A stretch of DNA of 64,000 nucleotides from Bacteriovorax sp. BAL6_X (lineage in GTDB: Bacteria; Bdellovibrionota; Bacteriovoracia; Bacteriovoracales; Bacteriovoracaceae). The notes under the pieces were generated by a model, which worked only from the letters and a program-made list of their open reading frames with translations, was not told the origin of the DNA and did no database searches. Positions 53,394 to 62,005 of the stretch are shown here, one piece after another. The stretch is from the NCBI RefSeq assembly GCF_000443995.1, contig NZ_AUMC01000003.1:248001-312000 (forward strand). Reading direction: 5' to 3'. The position numbers and the translations under genes are program-made. The first letter of the stretch is position 1; each line of letters starts with the position of its first letter.

Positions 53394-53915
53394 TTACCTC
53401 GCGATATAGCACCCAAGTGCCTTTGATTCTTTATATGGTAGTTCTTTATTATTCTTTAGTGCTGTAAGCACATCATTTAGGTAGAATTTTGAAGATAGCT
53501 CAGGACTTCTCTTATTTGTAACTGCCCCCTGGTAGATAACTTCTTGTTTTTCATTTAATAAGAAGACATGAGGTGTTTTAAGAGCGTTCATTTTATTTGC
53601 GAACTTTAAGTCTTGATCAATGAAGATAGGGAAGTTGATTTTGAACTGGTCAAAATACTCAAGGGCCTTCTTCTTATTAATATGTTTATTAGAGCTAAAG
53701 CCAATGAACTCAAGATTTGTAAACTTCTTTGCAAGAGAGTTAATATAGTCGAATTGTTTTTGTGAACAAGGACAACTAGGTGAAAGAAAAATTAGAACTT
53801 TCTTTTTACTAGTTTGAGAGATTTGTTTCTCTTGATGAGTCGATAAATCGTAACGGACTTCAGTAAATGCCCCAAAAGTTGCGCTTGAGATAAGGAGTGC
53901 AATTAGTAATTTCAT
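53394..53915 (-). CDS. Secreted redoxin (AhpC/TSA-type thioredoxin fold)
   Basis: A 173-residue product with a signal peptide (KLLIALLISSATFGA) and a thioredoxin-like fold. The active-site region is LIFLSPSCPCSQKQFDYI (CPC with a preceding Ser-rich turn), the cis-Pro is in LKTPHVFLLNEKQEVIYQGAV, and a third conserved-looking Cys sits in the C-terminal KALGCYIAR. This 'SPxCPCS ... GCyI' form belongs to periplasmic redoxins close to Sco/AhpC proteins rather than thioredoxin proper. It is the first gene of the operon with two YtkA-like proteins and a CCGGG barrel. Oxidoreduction of cysteines in the barrel motif is a plausible partner function. Confidence 0.8.
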   Translation of the reverse strand: MKLLIALLISSATFGAFTEVRYDLSTHQEKQISQTSKKKVLIFLSPSCPCSQKQFDYINSLAKKFTNLEFIGFSSNKHINKKKALEYFDQFKINFPIFIDQDLKFANKMNALKTPHVFLLNEKQEVIYQGAVTNKRSPELSSKFYLNDVLTALKNNKELPYKESKALGCYIAR

Positions 53916-53979
53916 AGGTGTTATTTATAAAATCTCTAATTGAAGTACAAGAAATCAATACCCTAGTAGGTATTAATTT

Positions 53980-54240
53980 TTACGATACCTTGATTAAAGT
54001 CAGCTTTTGAGCACGAGTAAGCTTCTTAATTTGAGCTTCTCGCTTGCTCGCACTTGAGCGATCTGGGTGCTCCTCTGTAAAACGAATTTTTTTAGGTGGG
54101 TTGGCCTTGGTAAATTTAGCACCTTTAGGATCATTTTTATGTTCTTCAAATCTTCGTTCTACATCAGTTGTAATACCAGTGTAGAGCTTTCCATTCTTTG
54201 TTTCAATGATGTAAACAAACCACTTGTTGGCTTTAGCCAT
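53980..54240 (-). CDS. GIY-YIG nuclease-domain protein (UPF0213 type)
   Basis: An 86-residue protein containing only a GIY-YIG domain: WFVYIIETKNGKLYTGITTDVERRFEEH at the start (family 'vYil...g.lYtGit.d...R...H'), then KGAKFTKANPPKKI and SSASKREAQIKKLTR with the Arg and Glu of the catalytic set. UPF0213/YhbQ-like members are presumed DNA-processing nucleases of unknown role. The ATG overlaps the U32 peptidase stop by one base (TAATG), so the two are coupled. Confidence 0.9.
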   Translation of the reverse strand: MAKANKWFVYIIETKNGKLYTGITTDVERRFEEHKNDPKGAKFTKANPPKKIRFTEEHPDRSSASKREAQIKKLTRAQKLTLIKVS

Positions 54241-56693
54241 TAATTCTTTCTCGCTTGATATGTATCTTCTTTCATAAGCATTCCCGTACCAATTCCGTAC
54301 TTTTCTTGAGTGCCTAATAGAGACTTTAACTCATTCGTGGAAATCTTTCCATTAAAGAAGTTAAGGTAACTTTCAAGCTTACTTTTTAGCTTCTCACCAT
54401 GTTCGTTTAAAAGCTCGACTCTAAATTGAGAAACACCTTTTGCAATGAGTTCATCGATTAAGTCTGTCGAACTCTGTGCAATAGCATTAAACATTGTATT
54501 TCGACACTCTTGATCGGCCTTGATAAAATGCATATTCCCAAATTGGTCTTTTAGTTCCACATGATGCTTTTCACATGGTTTCCCACAGTCTTTAAATGAC
54601 GATCCTTCCGATAAAAAGGCAGCATACACACAATGTTCCATATGAAAACTTGGCATATATTGGTGAATATTAACCTCAATTCTCCCAGCATCAGTATTTT
54701 CAAGAAGATTCTCCAATTGCTTGGCATTTAAATCATATGACGAAGTTAAGGTTTCAAATCCTTTGTCTAGTAGATAGTTGGCCGTTTGTGAGTTGGCCAC
54801 GTTTAAAGAAAAGTCACCTTTAAGTTTAATGTTACATTTAGATCTCAAGTATTGGTAAGAGCCAAGATTACGACAAAGAATGAAATCAGGTTCTAATCGA
54901 GTTAGAACATTTAAATGGTGATATTCTTTCGGTTTCAAAATTCTATTCGTTGCAATACCAACTAGGCACTTTGGAAGTTGCTTTAAAAGCTCTAATGAAG
55001 GCTTGTAATCCTTTCCAAACTCAAAATCTAAAGTGATGAGTAGTCTTTCGTACTCGCATTTTTCTAAGACTTCAAATGCTTCTTTTACTTGATCAATATC
55101 TCTAAGAAGGAAATTAAGAGTAATATCGTTTTCAGAAACTTCTTTCTTAGTAAGGTTAAAGAAAGAAGTTTGAGGGGTCTTAACAAAGACTCGCTTACTA
55201 TTTAATTCTTCGATGGCCTCTTGTCTCAACTTCTTTAATGATTTTGAGTGAATGAAGGGTGACTTTTCATTTGATATTAATTTAAAGTTTGAAACAGCAT
55301 AAATTGTACGAGATAGGGCACAAGCATCTTTTTCAACTTTTTCAAAATCTACTGGCTTTCTCGCTTCTTCAACTAAGTCTTCGCTTTCAACTATAACTTG
55401 ATTAAATCCATCGTTAATTTTATAGGTCAGTTTCTCACCAATATTTGCAATAAGCGTAACTTGAATTGGAACGCGTTTTTGTTTATTTACATCACTTATT
55501 AATGACTCGCTCTCTTTTGCAACTTTCGGATCCGAGTTTAAATAGATATCCATACCGGGGCGAACTTGCTTCCACTTAAAATCGTGTGCAAGTGAAAGGC
55601 TTACGCGTTTTCCTTTTCTTTTTACACTAAAAATTGAAGATCCAATCTCGAGGCCCTTATTATCGTCGCATATCGCAACACCCATTCCATTTTCTAAATT
55701 ACGATCAGTATCGATTTCTAAAAATGGAGGTGAAACTCTTTTTACTTTTCCAAGTTCTATCCCTCGGTGGGCCCCGTAGTTACCTTTAACAAGTTGTTGG
55801 TGGTCTACCCCATGAAGCCACCCTGAGAAGAGACCTCGTGAGTATGTAAGGGCCATATTATCGAGTTCTTTTTGACCAACTTTCTTGCCTTCAAGTTTTG
55901 CCTTAAATGCACTTGCAGCGGTTGAAACGTAGGCCGCTCCTTTAAGACGTCCTTCAATTTTAAAAGAGTCAATTCCCATATCTTGGAGTTCATTAACTTC
56001 TTCAATTCCACAAAGGTCCTGAGGGGAAACGAGGTAACTCATTTTACGTCCATGTTTTGTGAGGTCTTGTTTTTCTCCATCAACAAACATTTCGTAAGAG
56101 AAGCGACAACTTTGGGCACATTGACCACGATTTGCAGAACGTCCACCGATGCTTTCTGACGTAAAACATTGGCCAGAGTACGCAACACATAAGGCACCGT
56201 GAGTGAAGACTTCAAGCTCACGCTCTGTATTTGATCTAATCTCTTTAATTTCAGGGATTGAGTTTTCACGTCCTAGGACAAATCGTTTGATATCAAGGTC
56301 TTCAAGAAATGTAATATGATCGTGATTGGTCACTGTCATTTGGGTCGAGCCGTGAATAACTTGCTCTGGATATAATTGTCGGACGATATTTGCTAGTCCG
56401 ATATCTTGAATGATTAGAGCATCAGGGCCTAGGCTCACAACTTCATTTAATCTTTTAATAGCATCAGAAATCTCTTCTTCAAAAATGAGAATATTAAATG
56501 CGACGTGTACCTTTACTCCATAGAGGTGGCACATATCGATAATCTCTTTTAATTCATTAACTGAGTGGTCGTGAGTCCTACCACGAGCATTGAATCCTGG
56601 CATTCCAACATAGATGGCATCTGCACCACCGTGAATTGCCGCAAGGCACATTTGCATATTACCCACAGGGGCGAGAATTTCTGATTTTTTCAT
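54240..56693 (-). CDS. U32 peptidase family protein, RlhA-like
   Basis: An 817-residue protein with the U32 signature: ELEVFTHGALCVAYSGQCFTSESIGGRSANRGQCAQSCRFSYEM (the E-HGA-C-SG-C-GGRSANRG-C-Q-C-R pattern). It starts SEILAPVGNMQMCLAAIHGGADAIYVG. The central and C-terminal parts contain a DUF3656-type region and another conserved segment (NIHQYMPSFHMEHCVYAAFL...CGKPCEKH) with cysteines. E. coli RlhA, of about 650 residues, hydroxylates C2501 of 23S rRNA with Fe-S or other help; this protein is longer. Cys positions suggest a bound cluster. The gene overlaps a GIY-YIG partner. Confidence 0.85.
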   Translation of the reverse strand: MKKSEILAPVGNMQMCLAAIHGGADAIYVGMPGFNARGRTHDHSVNELKEIIDMCHLYGVKVHVAFNILIFEEEISDAIKRLNEVVSLGPDALIIQDIGLANIVRQLYPEQVIHGSTQMTVTNHDHITFLEDLDIKRFVLGRENSIPEIKEIRSNTERELEVFTHGALCVAYSGQCFTSESIGGRSANRGQCAQSCRFSYEMFVDGEKQDLTKHGRKMSYLVSPQDLCGIEEVNELQDMGIDSFKIEGRLKGAAYVSTAASAFKAKLEGKKVGQKELDNMALTYSRGLFSGWLHGVDHQQLVKGNYGAHRGIELGKVKRVSPPFLEIDTDRNLENGMGVAICDDNKGLEIGSSIFSVKRKGKRVSLSLAHDFKWKQVRPGMDIYLNSDPKVAKESESLISDVNKQKRVPIQVTLIANIGEKLTYKINDGFNQVIVESEDLVEEARKPVDFEKVEKDACALSRTIYAVSNFKLISNEKSPFIHSKSLKKLRQEAIEELNSKRVFVKTPQTSFFNLTKKEVSENDITLNFLLRDIDQVKEAFEVLEKCEYERLLITLDFEFGKDYKPSLELLKQLPKCLVGIATNRILKPKEYHHLNVLTRLEPDFILCRNLGSYQYLRSKCNIKLKGDFSLNVANSQTANYLLDKGFETLTSSYDLNAKQLENLLENTDAGRIEVNIHQYMPSFHMEHCVYAAFLSEGSSFKDCGKPCEKHHVELKDQFGNMHFIKADQECRNTMFNAIAQSSTDLIDELIAKGVSQFRVELLNEHGEKLKSKLESYLNFFNGKISTNELKSLLGTQEKYGIGTGMLMKEDTYQARKN

Positions 56694-56997
56694 GAGCTGC
56701 TTTTAGCACGAGTAGAAAAGGTACGCGATACCAAATCGTGATTTCAGTAATTTATATATAGAAAATAAGAAAATTGATGATAAGTTTTCGCAACTATAAA
56801 GGCTACTTATTCAAATAGATATTAGTTATTAGGTAACACTTATAAAGTAGGTGAATACCAGATAACTTCAATGTAAATTGACGCATAAGTTAGTAATATT
56901 ACGAAAAGGTGGCACGTTCCTTAATGGGAAAATAATTAGCCGTTCGGCATTTCAAAAGGTATACTTTGTGCAATTATTTACCATAGTAGGGGGCATT
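56694..56997. other. 304-base intergenic region, glyS leader side
   Basis: Between the divergent U32 and glyS genes. The first half is AT-rich with no clear element. A TATACT at 56961-56966 has only a poor -35 partner. An open frame in the second half (from a TTG at 56878) merely extends glyS upstream and is not supported. A short GCCG-TT-CGGC inverted repeat lies near 56940. The stretch AAGGTGGCACG near 56904 superficially resembles a T-box motif but was not accepted. Confidence 0.5.
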
Positions 56998-58317
56998 GTG
57001 TCAGAAAGTAATATCAAAGACATGCAGCAAATTGTTAGTCTAGCTAAACGCCGTGGGTTTATTTTCCAAAGTTCGGAAATTTATGGCGGCCTATCTTCTT
57101 GTTGGGATTATGGCCCATACGGAATTGAGTTAAAAAGAAACTTAAAGAATAAGTGGTGGAAGGCCATGACTTTACGTTCAGATATCGTAGGTGTTGATGC
57201 TTCAATCTTTATGCACCCACAAGTTTGGAAAGCTTCAGGTCACGTGGATGGCTTCAATGATCCAATGGTTGATTGTAAGCAATGTAAATCTCGCTTCCGT
57301 GAAGATAAAATCGATACAACAGCTCCTTGTCAAAACTGCGGAGCAAAGGGTGAGTTTACTGAGCCTAGAGATTTTAACCTAATGTTTAATACACAGATGG
57401 GTCCTGTTGAAGATTCATCAGCAAAGGTCTACTTAAGACCAGAAACAGCTCAAGGGATTTTCGTAAATTTCTTGAATGTTCAATCAACAATGAGAAAGAA
57501 GCTTCCATTTGGTATCGCACAAATTGGAAAAGCATTTAGAAATGAAATTACTCCAGGTAACTTCATTTTTAGAACTCGTGAGTTTGAACAAATGGAAATG
57601 CAATACTTCATTAAGCCTGGTACTCAAATGGAGGCCATGGAACAGTGGAAAGAGATTCGATGGAATTGGCACTTATCAAATGGACTACGTCCTGAAAATT
57701 TAAGGTGGCATCCACACTTAGGTGATGAGCTTGCTCACTACGCAGATGCTGCTGAAGATATTGAGTATAAATTCCCACATGGTTGGGATGAAATGGAAGG
57801 TATCCACTCAAGAACTGACTTTGATTTACGTCAACATGAAGAGTTCTCAGGGAAGAACTTAAAGTATACAGATCTACAGGATGGAAATAAAAAATTCCTT
57901 CCATATGTTCTTGAAACTTCTGTTGGGTGTGATCGTTCACTTCTAGCAATTATGTGTGACGCTTTTAGAATTGAAAATGAAGGTGATAAAGAGAATGAAA
58001 GAGTGGTAATGAAGTTTCACCCATCTCTTGCACCTGTTAAAGTTGCTGTTCTTCCATTAACTAAAAAGTTAAACGAGCCAGCAACAAAGTTATTTAATGA
58101 ACTTCAGCAAGAATTTGCTGCTGAATACGATGTCGCAGGATCAATTGGTAAGCGCTACCGTCGTCAAGATGAGATTGGTACTCCGTTTTGTATCACTTTT
58201 GACTTCGATTCATTAGATGATAATGCAGTTACAATTCGTGACAGAGATTCGATGAATCAAGAGCGTATCGCCCTCGATAAAGTGAAAAACTATTTAAGAG
58301 ATAGAATCTACATTTAA
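56998..58317 (+). CDS. glyS: Glycyl-tRNA synthetase (class II, dimeric type)
   Basis: The start is taken as the GTG at 56998, preceded by AGGGGG and giving the family N-terminus [39 protein letters not shown] (439 residues); upstream codons back to 56878 are not conserved-looking. It has a zinc-ribbon insert DCKQCKSRF...CQNCGAKG, class II motif 2 ([28 protein letters not shown]) and motif 3 ([14 protein letters not shown]). The C-terminal anticodon-binding domain ends in RDRIYI. This is the single-chain dimeric GlyRS, not the alpha2beta2 form. It charges tRNA-Gly. Confidence 0.95.
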   Translation: MSESNIKDMQQIVSLAKRRGFIFQSSEIYGGLSSCWDYGPYGIELKRNLKNKWWKAMTLRSDIVGVDASIFMHPQVWKASGHVDGFNDPMVDCKQCKSRFREDKIDTTAPCQNCGAKGEFTEPRDFNLMFNTQMGPVEDSSAKVYLRPETAQGIFVNFLNVQSTMRKKLPFGIAQIGKAFRNEITPGNFIFRTREFEQMEMQYFIKPGTQMEAMEQWKEIRWNWHLSNGLRPENLRWHPHLGDELAHYADAAEDIEYKFPHGWDEMEGIHSRTDFDLRQHEEFSGKNLKYTDLQDGNKKFLPYVLETSVGCDRSLLAIMCDAFRIENEGDKENERVVMKFHPSLAPVKVAVLPLTKKLNEPATKLFNELQQEFAAEYDVAGSIGKRYRRQDEIGTPFCITFDFDSLDDNAVTIRDRDSMNQERIALDKVKNYLRDRIYI

Positions 58318-58332
58318 AATATTTTTTTGAAG

Positions 58333-58356
58333 GGCCACAGATTCGTGGCCTTTTTT
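58333..58356 (+). terminator. Intrinsic terminator after glyS
   Basis: GGCCAC (58333-58338) pairs with GTGGCC (58345-58350) and is followed by TTTTTT. Classical intrinsic terminator just before ppdK. Confidence 0.92.
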
Positions 58357-58380
58357 CTATACTAAGCAAGGAGCGCAGTT

Positions 58381-61032
58381 ATGAGTAAATGGGTTTACTC
58401 GTTTTCAAAAGAAAAAACTGAAGGTAATAGAAGCATGAAAAACCTTCTAGGTGGTAAAGGTGCCAACCTAGCTGAAATGTCTGCTCTTGGATTACCGGTC
58501 CCTCCAGGTTTTACAGTAACAACTGAAGCCTGTATCGATTATCAAAAAGCTAATGCAATAAATGAAGTAATTAAATCACAAGTTGTTGAGGCACTTAAAC
58601 TTGTCGAGTCATCATCTGACAAAACATTTGGTGGTGGAGAAAATCCACTTCTTTTCTCTGTTCGTTCTGGAGCAAGAGTTTCAATGCCTGGAATGATGGA
58701 TACTGTTCTTAACTTAGGTCTAAACGACGAAACAGTAGAGGCCCTAGCTAAGAAGTCTGATAACGAAAGATTTGCTTGGGACTCGTATAGAAGATTCATT
58801 CAAATGTATGCCAATGTTGTTATGGGTATGAGCCACTCTCTTCTCGAGTCAACTCTAGAAGATTTAAAAGAAGCTAAAGGTGTAGACTCTGATACAAAGT
58901 TAGATGCAAAAGATTTTAAAAATTTAGTTAAGGTTTATAAGCAAATTATTGCTCAAGAAACTGGAAAGCAATTTCCTACAGATCCAATGGAACAATTATG
59001 GCTAGCAATTGAAGCCGTTTTTGGATCGTGGAATAATCCACGAGCAATCAAATATCGTCAGCTGAATAATATTCCAGGAGACTGGGGAACTGCTGTAAAT
59101 GTGCAGGCAATGGTTTTTGGTAATATGGGTGATGACTGTGCAACTGGTGTTTGCTTCACTCGTGATCCATCGACTGGTGATAAGAAATTCTTTGGAGAGT
59201 ATCTTGTTAATGCTCAAGGTGAAGACGTTGTTGCAGGGATTAGGACACCGGCACCAATTAATGAATGTTCAAAGAATGATTCAAATAGAAATGAAAAAAC
59301 TCTAGAAGAGTATATGCCTAAGGCATTTGCTGAGCTTACAGACCTTTATCAGCAACTAGAGAAACACTACAAAGATATGCAAGATATCGAGTTTACGATT
59401 GAAGCTGATAAACTTTACCTACTACAAACTCGTAATGGGAAAAGAACTGCAGCTGCTGCTTTAAAGATCGCTGTTGATCTTGAGAAAGAAGGTATTGTGA
59501 CGAAGGAAGAAGCGATTATGCAAATCGACCCTGAAGCACTAAATCAACTTCTTCACCCAAGACTTGATCCAGATGCAACGAAGAAAATTATCGCTAAAGG
59601 TCTTCCAGCTTCTCCTGGTGCAGGTGCAGGGAAAATTGTTTTCCACTCAGACGATGCAACTAGTATGAATGAAAATGGGGTGAAAGTTATTCTTGTTCGC
59701 CAAGAAACTTCTCCTGAAGATATTGCGGGAATGGCGGCTGCTCAAGCGATTCTAACTGCACGTGGTGGGATGACTTCACACGCGGCCGTTGTTGCTCGTG
59801 GAATGGGGAAACCATGTGTTGCAGGATGTTCTGAAATTTTAGTTGATAGTAAAAATCGTACAATGATTATTGGCGATAAGAAATATGTTGAAGGTGACTT
59901 CATTACACTTGATGGTGGAACAGGTGAAGTTATTGAAGGTGAAGTTCCAACTCTAGATGCTGAAATCAATGCTGACTTTGCAGAGTTCATGTCTTGGGCA
60001 GATGAGATTAGAACGCTAAAAGTTCGTACTAATGCTGACAATCCAGAAGACAGTGAAACGGCCGTAAAGTTTGGTGCTGAAGGTATTGGTCTTTGTCGAA
60101 CAGAACATATGTTTTTTGAGCCAGAAAGAATCCTTGCAGTTCGTGAGATGATCTTTGCAGATTCGACGATTCAAAGAGAAAAGGCACTTGCAAAACTACT
60201 TCCGTATCAGAAAGAAGATTTTAAAGGAATCTTTAAGGCCCTTGACGGTATGCCTGTTAATATTAGACTTCTTGACCCTCCTTTACACGAGTTCTTACCT
60301 CATTCTGAAGAAGAAAAGAAAGAACTTGCTGAGTATATTGATGTAGAAGTGAAAACGATTGAAGATGGATGTGAAAGGCTTCATGAGTTCAACCCAATGC
60401 TTGGTCACCGTGGTTGTCGTTTAGGTATCACTTATCCTGAGATCTATACAATGCAGGTTACTGCTATTACTCAAGCCGCTCTTGAATCTCTTGCTGAAGG
60501 GATTGATGTGAGACCTGAGATTATGGTTCCTCTTGTTGCAACAGCTAAAGAATTATCAATTCTTAGAGAAATCTTAGTGGCAACAATTGATAAGATAAAA
60601 GGAGATAAGGAATTTAAGTACAAGCTAGGAACAATGATTGAGCTTCCACGTGCAGCGATTACAGCTGCAGAGATTGCTGATCATGCAGATTTCTTCTCGT
60701 TTGGAACAAATGACTTAACTCAAACAACTTTTGGTCTTTCTCGTGATGATGCTGGACGTTTCTTAACTGAGTATATTTCCAAATCAGTTCTTCCAAATGA
60801 TCCATTTGTTTCACTTGATCAAGAAGGTGTTGGTTATCTTGTTAAGTTTGCAACTGAGCAAGGACGAAGTGCTAACAAAGAAATTCACGTTGGAATTTGT
60901 GGTGAGCACGGAGGTGAGCCTCAGTCAATCGACTTCTGTCATCGAATTGGATTAGACTATGTATCTTGTTCTCCGTATCGAGTGCCTATTGCTCGTCTGG
61001 CAGCTGCTCAGGCCGTAATTCGTAACAAGTAA
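58381..61032 (+). CDS. ppdK: Pyruvate, phosphate dikinase
   Basis: An 883-residue enzyme of full PPDK length. The N-terminal nucleotide-binding domain starts NLLGGKGANLAEMSALGLPVPPGF, with VRSGARVSMPGMMDTVLNLGLN. The phosphohistidine domain reads ARGGMTSHAAVVARGMGKPCVAG (His near residue 467). The C-terminal PEP/pyruvate domain has GLCRTEHMFFE and ends with VGICGEHGGEP (catalytic Cys region near 840). It interconverts pyruvate, ATP and Pi with PEP, AMP and PPi. Together with pckA this gives the cell flexible gluconeogenesis from amino acids. AAGGAGCGC precedes the ATG. Confidence 0.97.
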   Translation: MSKWVYSFSKEKTEGNRSMKNLLGGKGANLAEMSALGLPVPPGFTVTTEACIDYQKANAINEVIKSQVVEALKLVESSSDKTFGGGENPLLFSVRSGARVSMPGMMDTVLNLGLNDETVEALAKKSDNERFAWDSYRRFIQMYANVVMGMSHSLLESTLEDLKEAKGVDSDTKLDAKDFKNLVKVYKQIIAQETGKQFPTDPMEQLWLAIEAVFGSWNNPRAIKYRQLNNIPGDWGTAVNVQAMVFGNMGDDCATGVCFTRDPSTGDKKFFGEYLVNAQGEDVVAGIRTPAPINECSKNDSNRNEKTLEEYMPKAFAELTDLYQQLEKHYKDMQDIEFTIEADKLYLLQTRNGKRTAAAALKIAVDLEKEGIVTKEEAIMQIDPEALNQLLHPRLDPDATKKIIAKGLPASPGAGAGKIVFHSDDATSMNENGVKVILVRQETSPEDIAGMAAAQAILTARGGMTSHAAVVARGMGKPCVAGCSEILVDSKNRTMIIGDKKYVEGDFITLDGGTGEVIEGEVPTLDAEINADFAEFMSWADEIRTLKVRTNADNPEDSETAVKFGAEGIGLCRTEHMFFEPERILAVREMIFADSTIQREKALAKLLPYQKEDFKGIFKALDGMPVNIRLLDPPLHEFLPHSEEEKKELAEYIDVEVKTIEDGCERLHEFNPMLGHRGCRLGITYPEIYTMQVTAITQAALESLAEGIDVRPEIMVPLVATAKELSILREILVATIDKIKGDKEFKYKLGTMIELPRAAITAAEIADHADFFSFGTNDLTQTTFGLSRDDAGRFLTEYISKSVLPNDPFVSLDQEGVGYLVKFATEQGRSANKEIHVGICGEHGGEPQSIDFCHRIGLDYVSCSPYRVPIARLAAAQAVIRNK

Positions 61033-61919
61033 TGTCGATAGAAGAATTAACAAAAAAAATAAAAGCAGAGTTTGGCAGTTATAATTTTAACTGCCTTGCT
61101 TTTGCCTATATTGATTTTAAAAATGAATCTTATGAATCATTTTCATTTTTTGAAAATCCTTTTTTAAAAGATCAGAGAGTTTATTTTGATCTTGCTTCTC
61201 TGACAAAGCCGTTAACACTTGGTTTTGCCTATTTAAATAAACCTGAAATCTTTTCTGAAGATATGAAGCTTCTTCTAAATCATCGTGGAGGATTAAAGGC
61301 CTGGGGAAGACTTTCTTTTGATAATTGGCGAGAACAAATCCTTTCTTATCCAATTAAAGAAAGTGAGACTCTTTATTCAGACTTTAGCGCACTAAGGCTT
61401 CAGCTTGAAATTGAAAAGGAGCAAGGTCTTTATGATCTTGTCTCACCAATGTGGGATGAAGGAATTAAGCACTGGCTTGATATTAAAGAAGAGGTTTGTG
61501 TACCTACTGGCCGTAGAAATAGAGAGATTATCGACGGGGAAGTTCACGATGATAACGCCTTTGTAATAGCTGAAAAAGTTTCTCATGCTGGACTTTTTGG
61601 AACGATTGATGGTGTTTGTAAAACACTCTTAAAAGTAAATGGTGACTATCAATTAATTAATAAAACGAAGCGTGAAAGCGATCAGCGATTTATTAATGGT
61701 TGGGATAGCGTGACAAACCCTGCAACTTCTCTTGCTGGTAAGTGTTCCAATAAAGATACTTTTGGTCATCTTGGTTTTACTGGGACATCAATTTGGATCG
61801 ATCCTCATTCACAAAAAGGTGTTGTGATACTTGCAAATGAGGTCATTAAATATTGGTATGATCGAAAGAAGCTGAGTGAAATTCGAAAGGAAATTGCAAA
61901 TTATTACTTTTGTAACTAG
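61032..61919 (+). CDS. Beta-lactamase-like serine hydrolase (class C/esterase family)
   Basis: A 295-residue protein without signal peptide. The nucleophile motif SxxK is in YFDLASLTKPLTLG (near residue 56), a Tyr-based second motif is LYSDFSALRLQ (YSD in place of YxN), and the third motif is FGHLGFTGTS (HxG form). AEKVSHAGLFGTIDGVCK also fits the family. This is the PF00144 group that includes class C beta-lactamases, DD-peptidases and esterases; a cytoplasmic location and short length argue against a true beta-lactamase. The start overlaps the ppdK stop by one base (TAATG), which is unusual company. Substrate unknown. Confidence 0.82.
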   Translation: MSIEELTKKIKAEFGSYNFNCLAFAYIDFKNESYESFSFFENPFLKDQRVYFDLASLTKPLTLGFAYLNKPEIFSEDMKLLLNHRGGLKAWGRLSFDNWREQILSYPIKESETLYSDFSALRLQLEIEKEQGLYDLVSPMWDEGIKHWLDIKEEVCVPTGRRNREIIDGEVHDDNAFVIAEKVSHAGLFGTIDGVCKTLLKVNGDYQLINKTKRESDQRFINGWDSVTNPATSLAGKCSNKDTFGHLGFTGTSIWIDPHSQKGVVILANEVIKYWYDRKKLSEIRKEIANYYFCN

Positions 61920-61950
61920 TTGATTTTGCACATCCTCTTACACCTTAAAT

Positions 61951-61977
61951 TAAGAAATTGTTAATAATTGCCGATAA
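61951..61977 (+). promoter_or_regulatory. Candidate FliA-type promoter for the 62006 lipoprotein
   Basis: An exact GCCGATAA (61970-61977) with TAAG exactly 15 bases upstream (61951-61954) fits TAAA-N15-GCCGATAA at 11 of 12 positions. The leader is short, with GGAG at 61995-61998. CCGATAAA is also inverted 10 bases on as TTTATCGG, giving an imperfect palindrome around the predicted start site. Confidence 0.55.
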
Positions 61978-62005
61978 ATATCAAGTATTTTATCGGAGAT
62001 GAAAA

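Noticed and set aside
56895-56925. AAGGTGGCACG as a T-box motif in the glyS leader
   Set aside because: It lacks the full consensus (GGTGGNACCGCG), no specifier or antiterminator stems could be drawn, and no terminator precedes glyS.
56878-56997. N-terminal extension of glyS
   Set aside because: The first 40 residues do not resemble GlyRS; the GTG at 56998 with AGGGGG upstream gives the expected start.
61032-61919. A true class C beta-lactamase resistance gene
   Set aside because: No signal peptide, YSD instead of YAN, short length, and coupling to ppdK point to another hydrolase.
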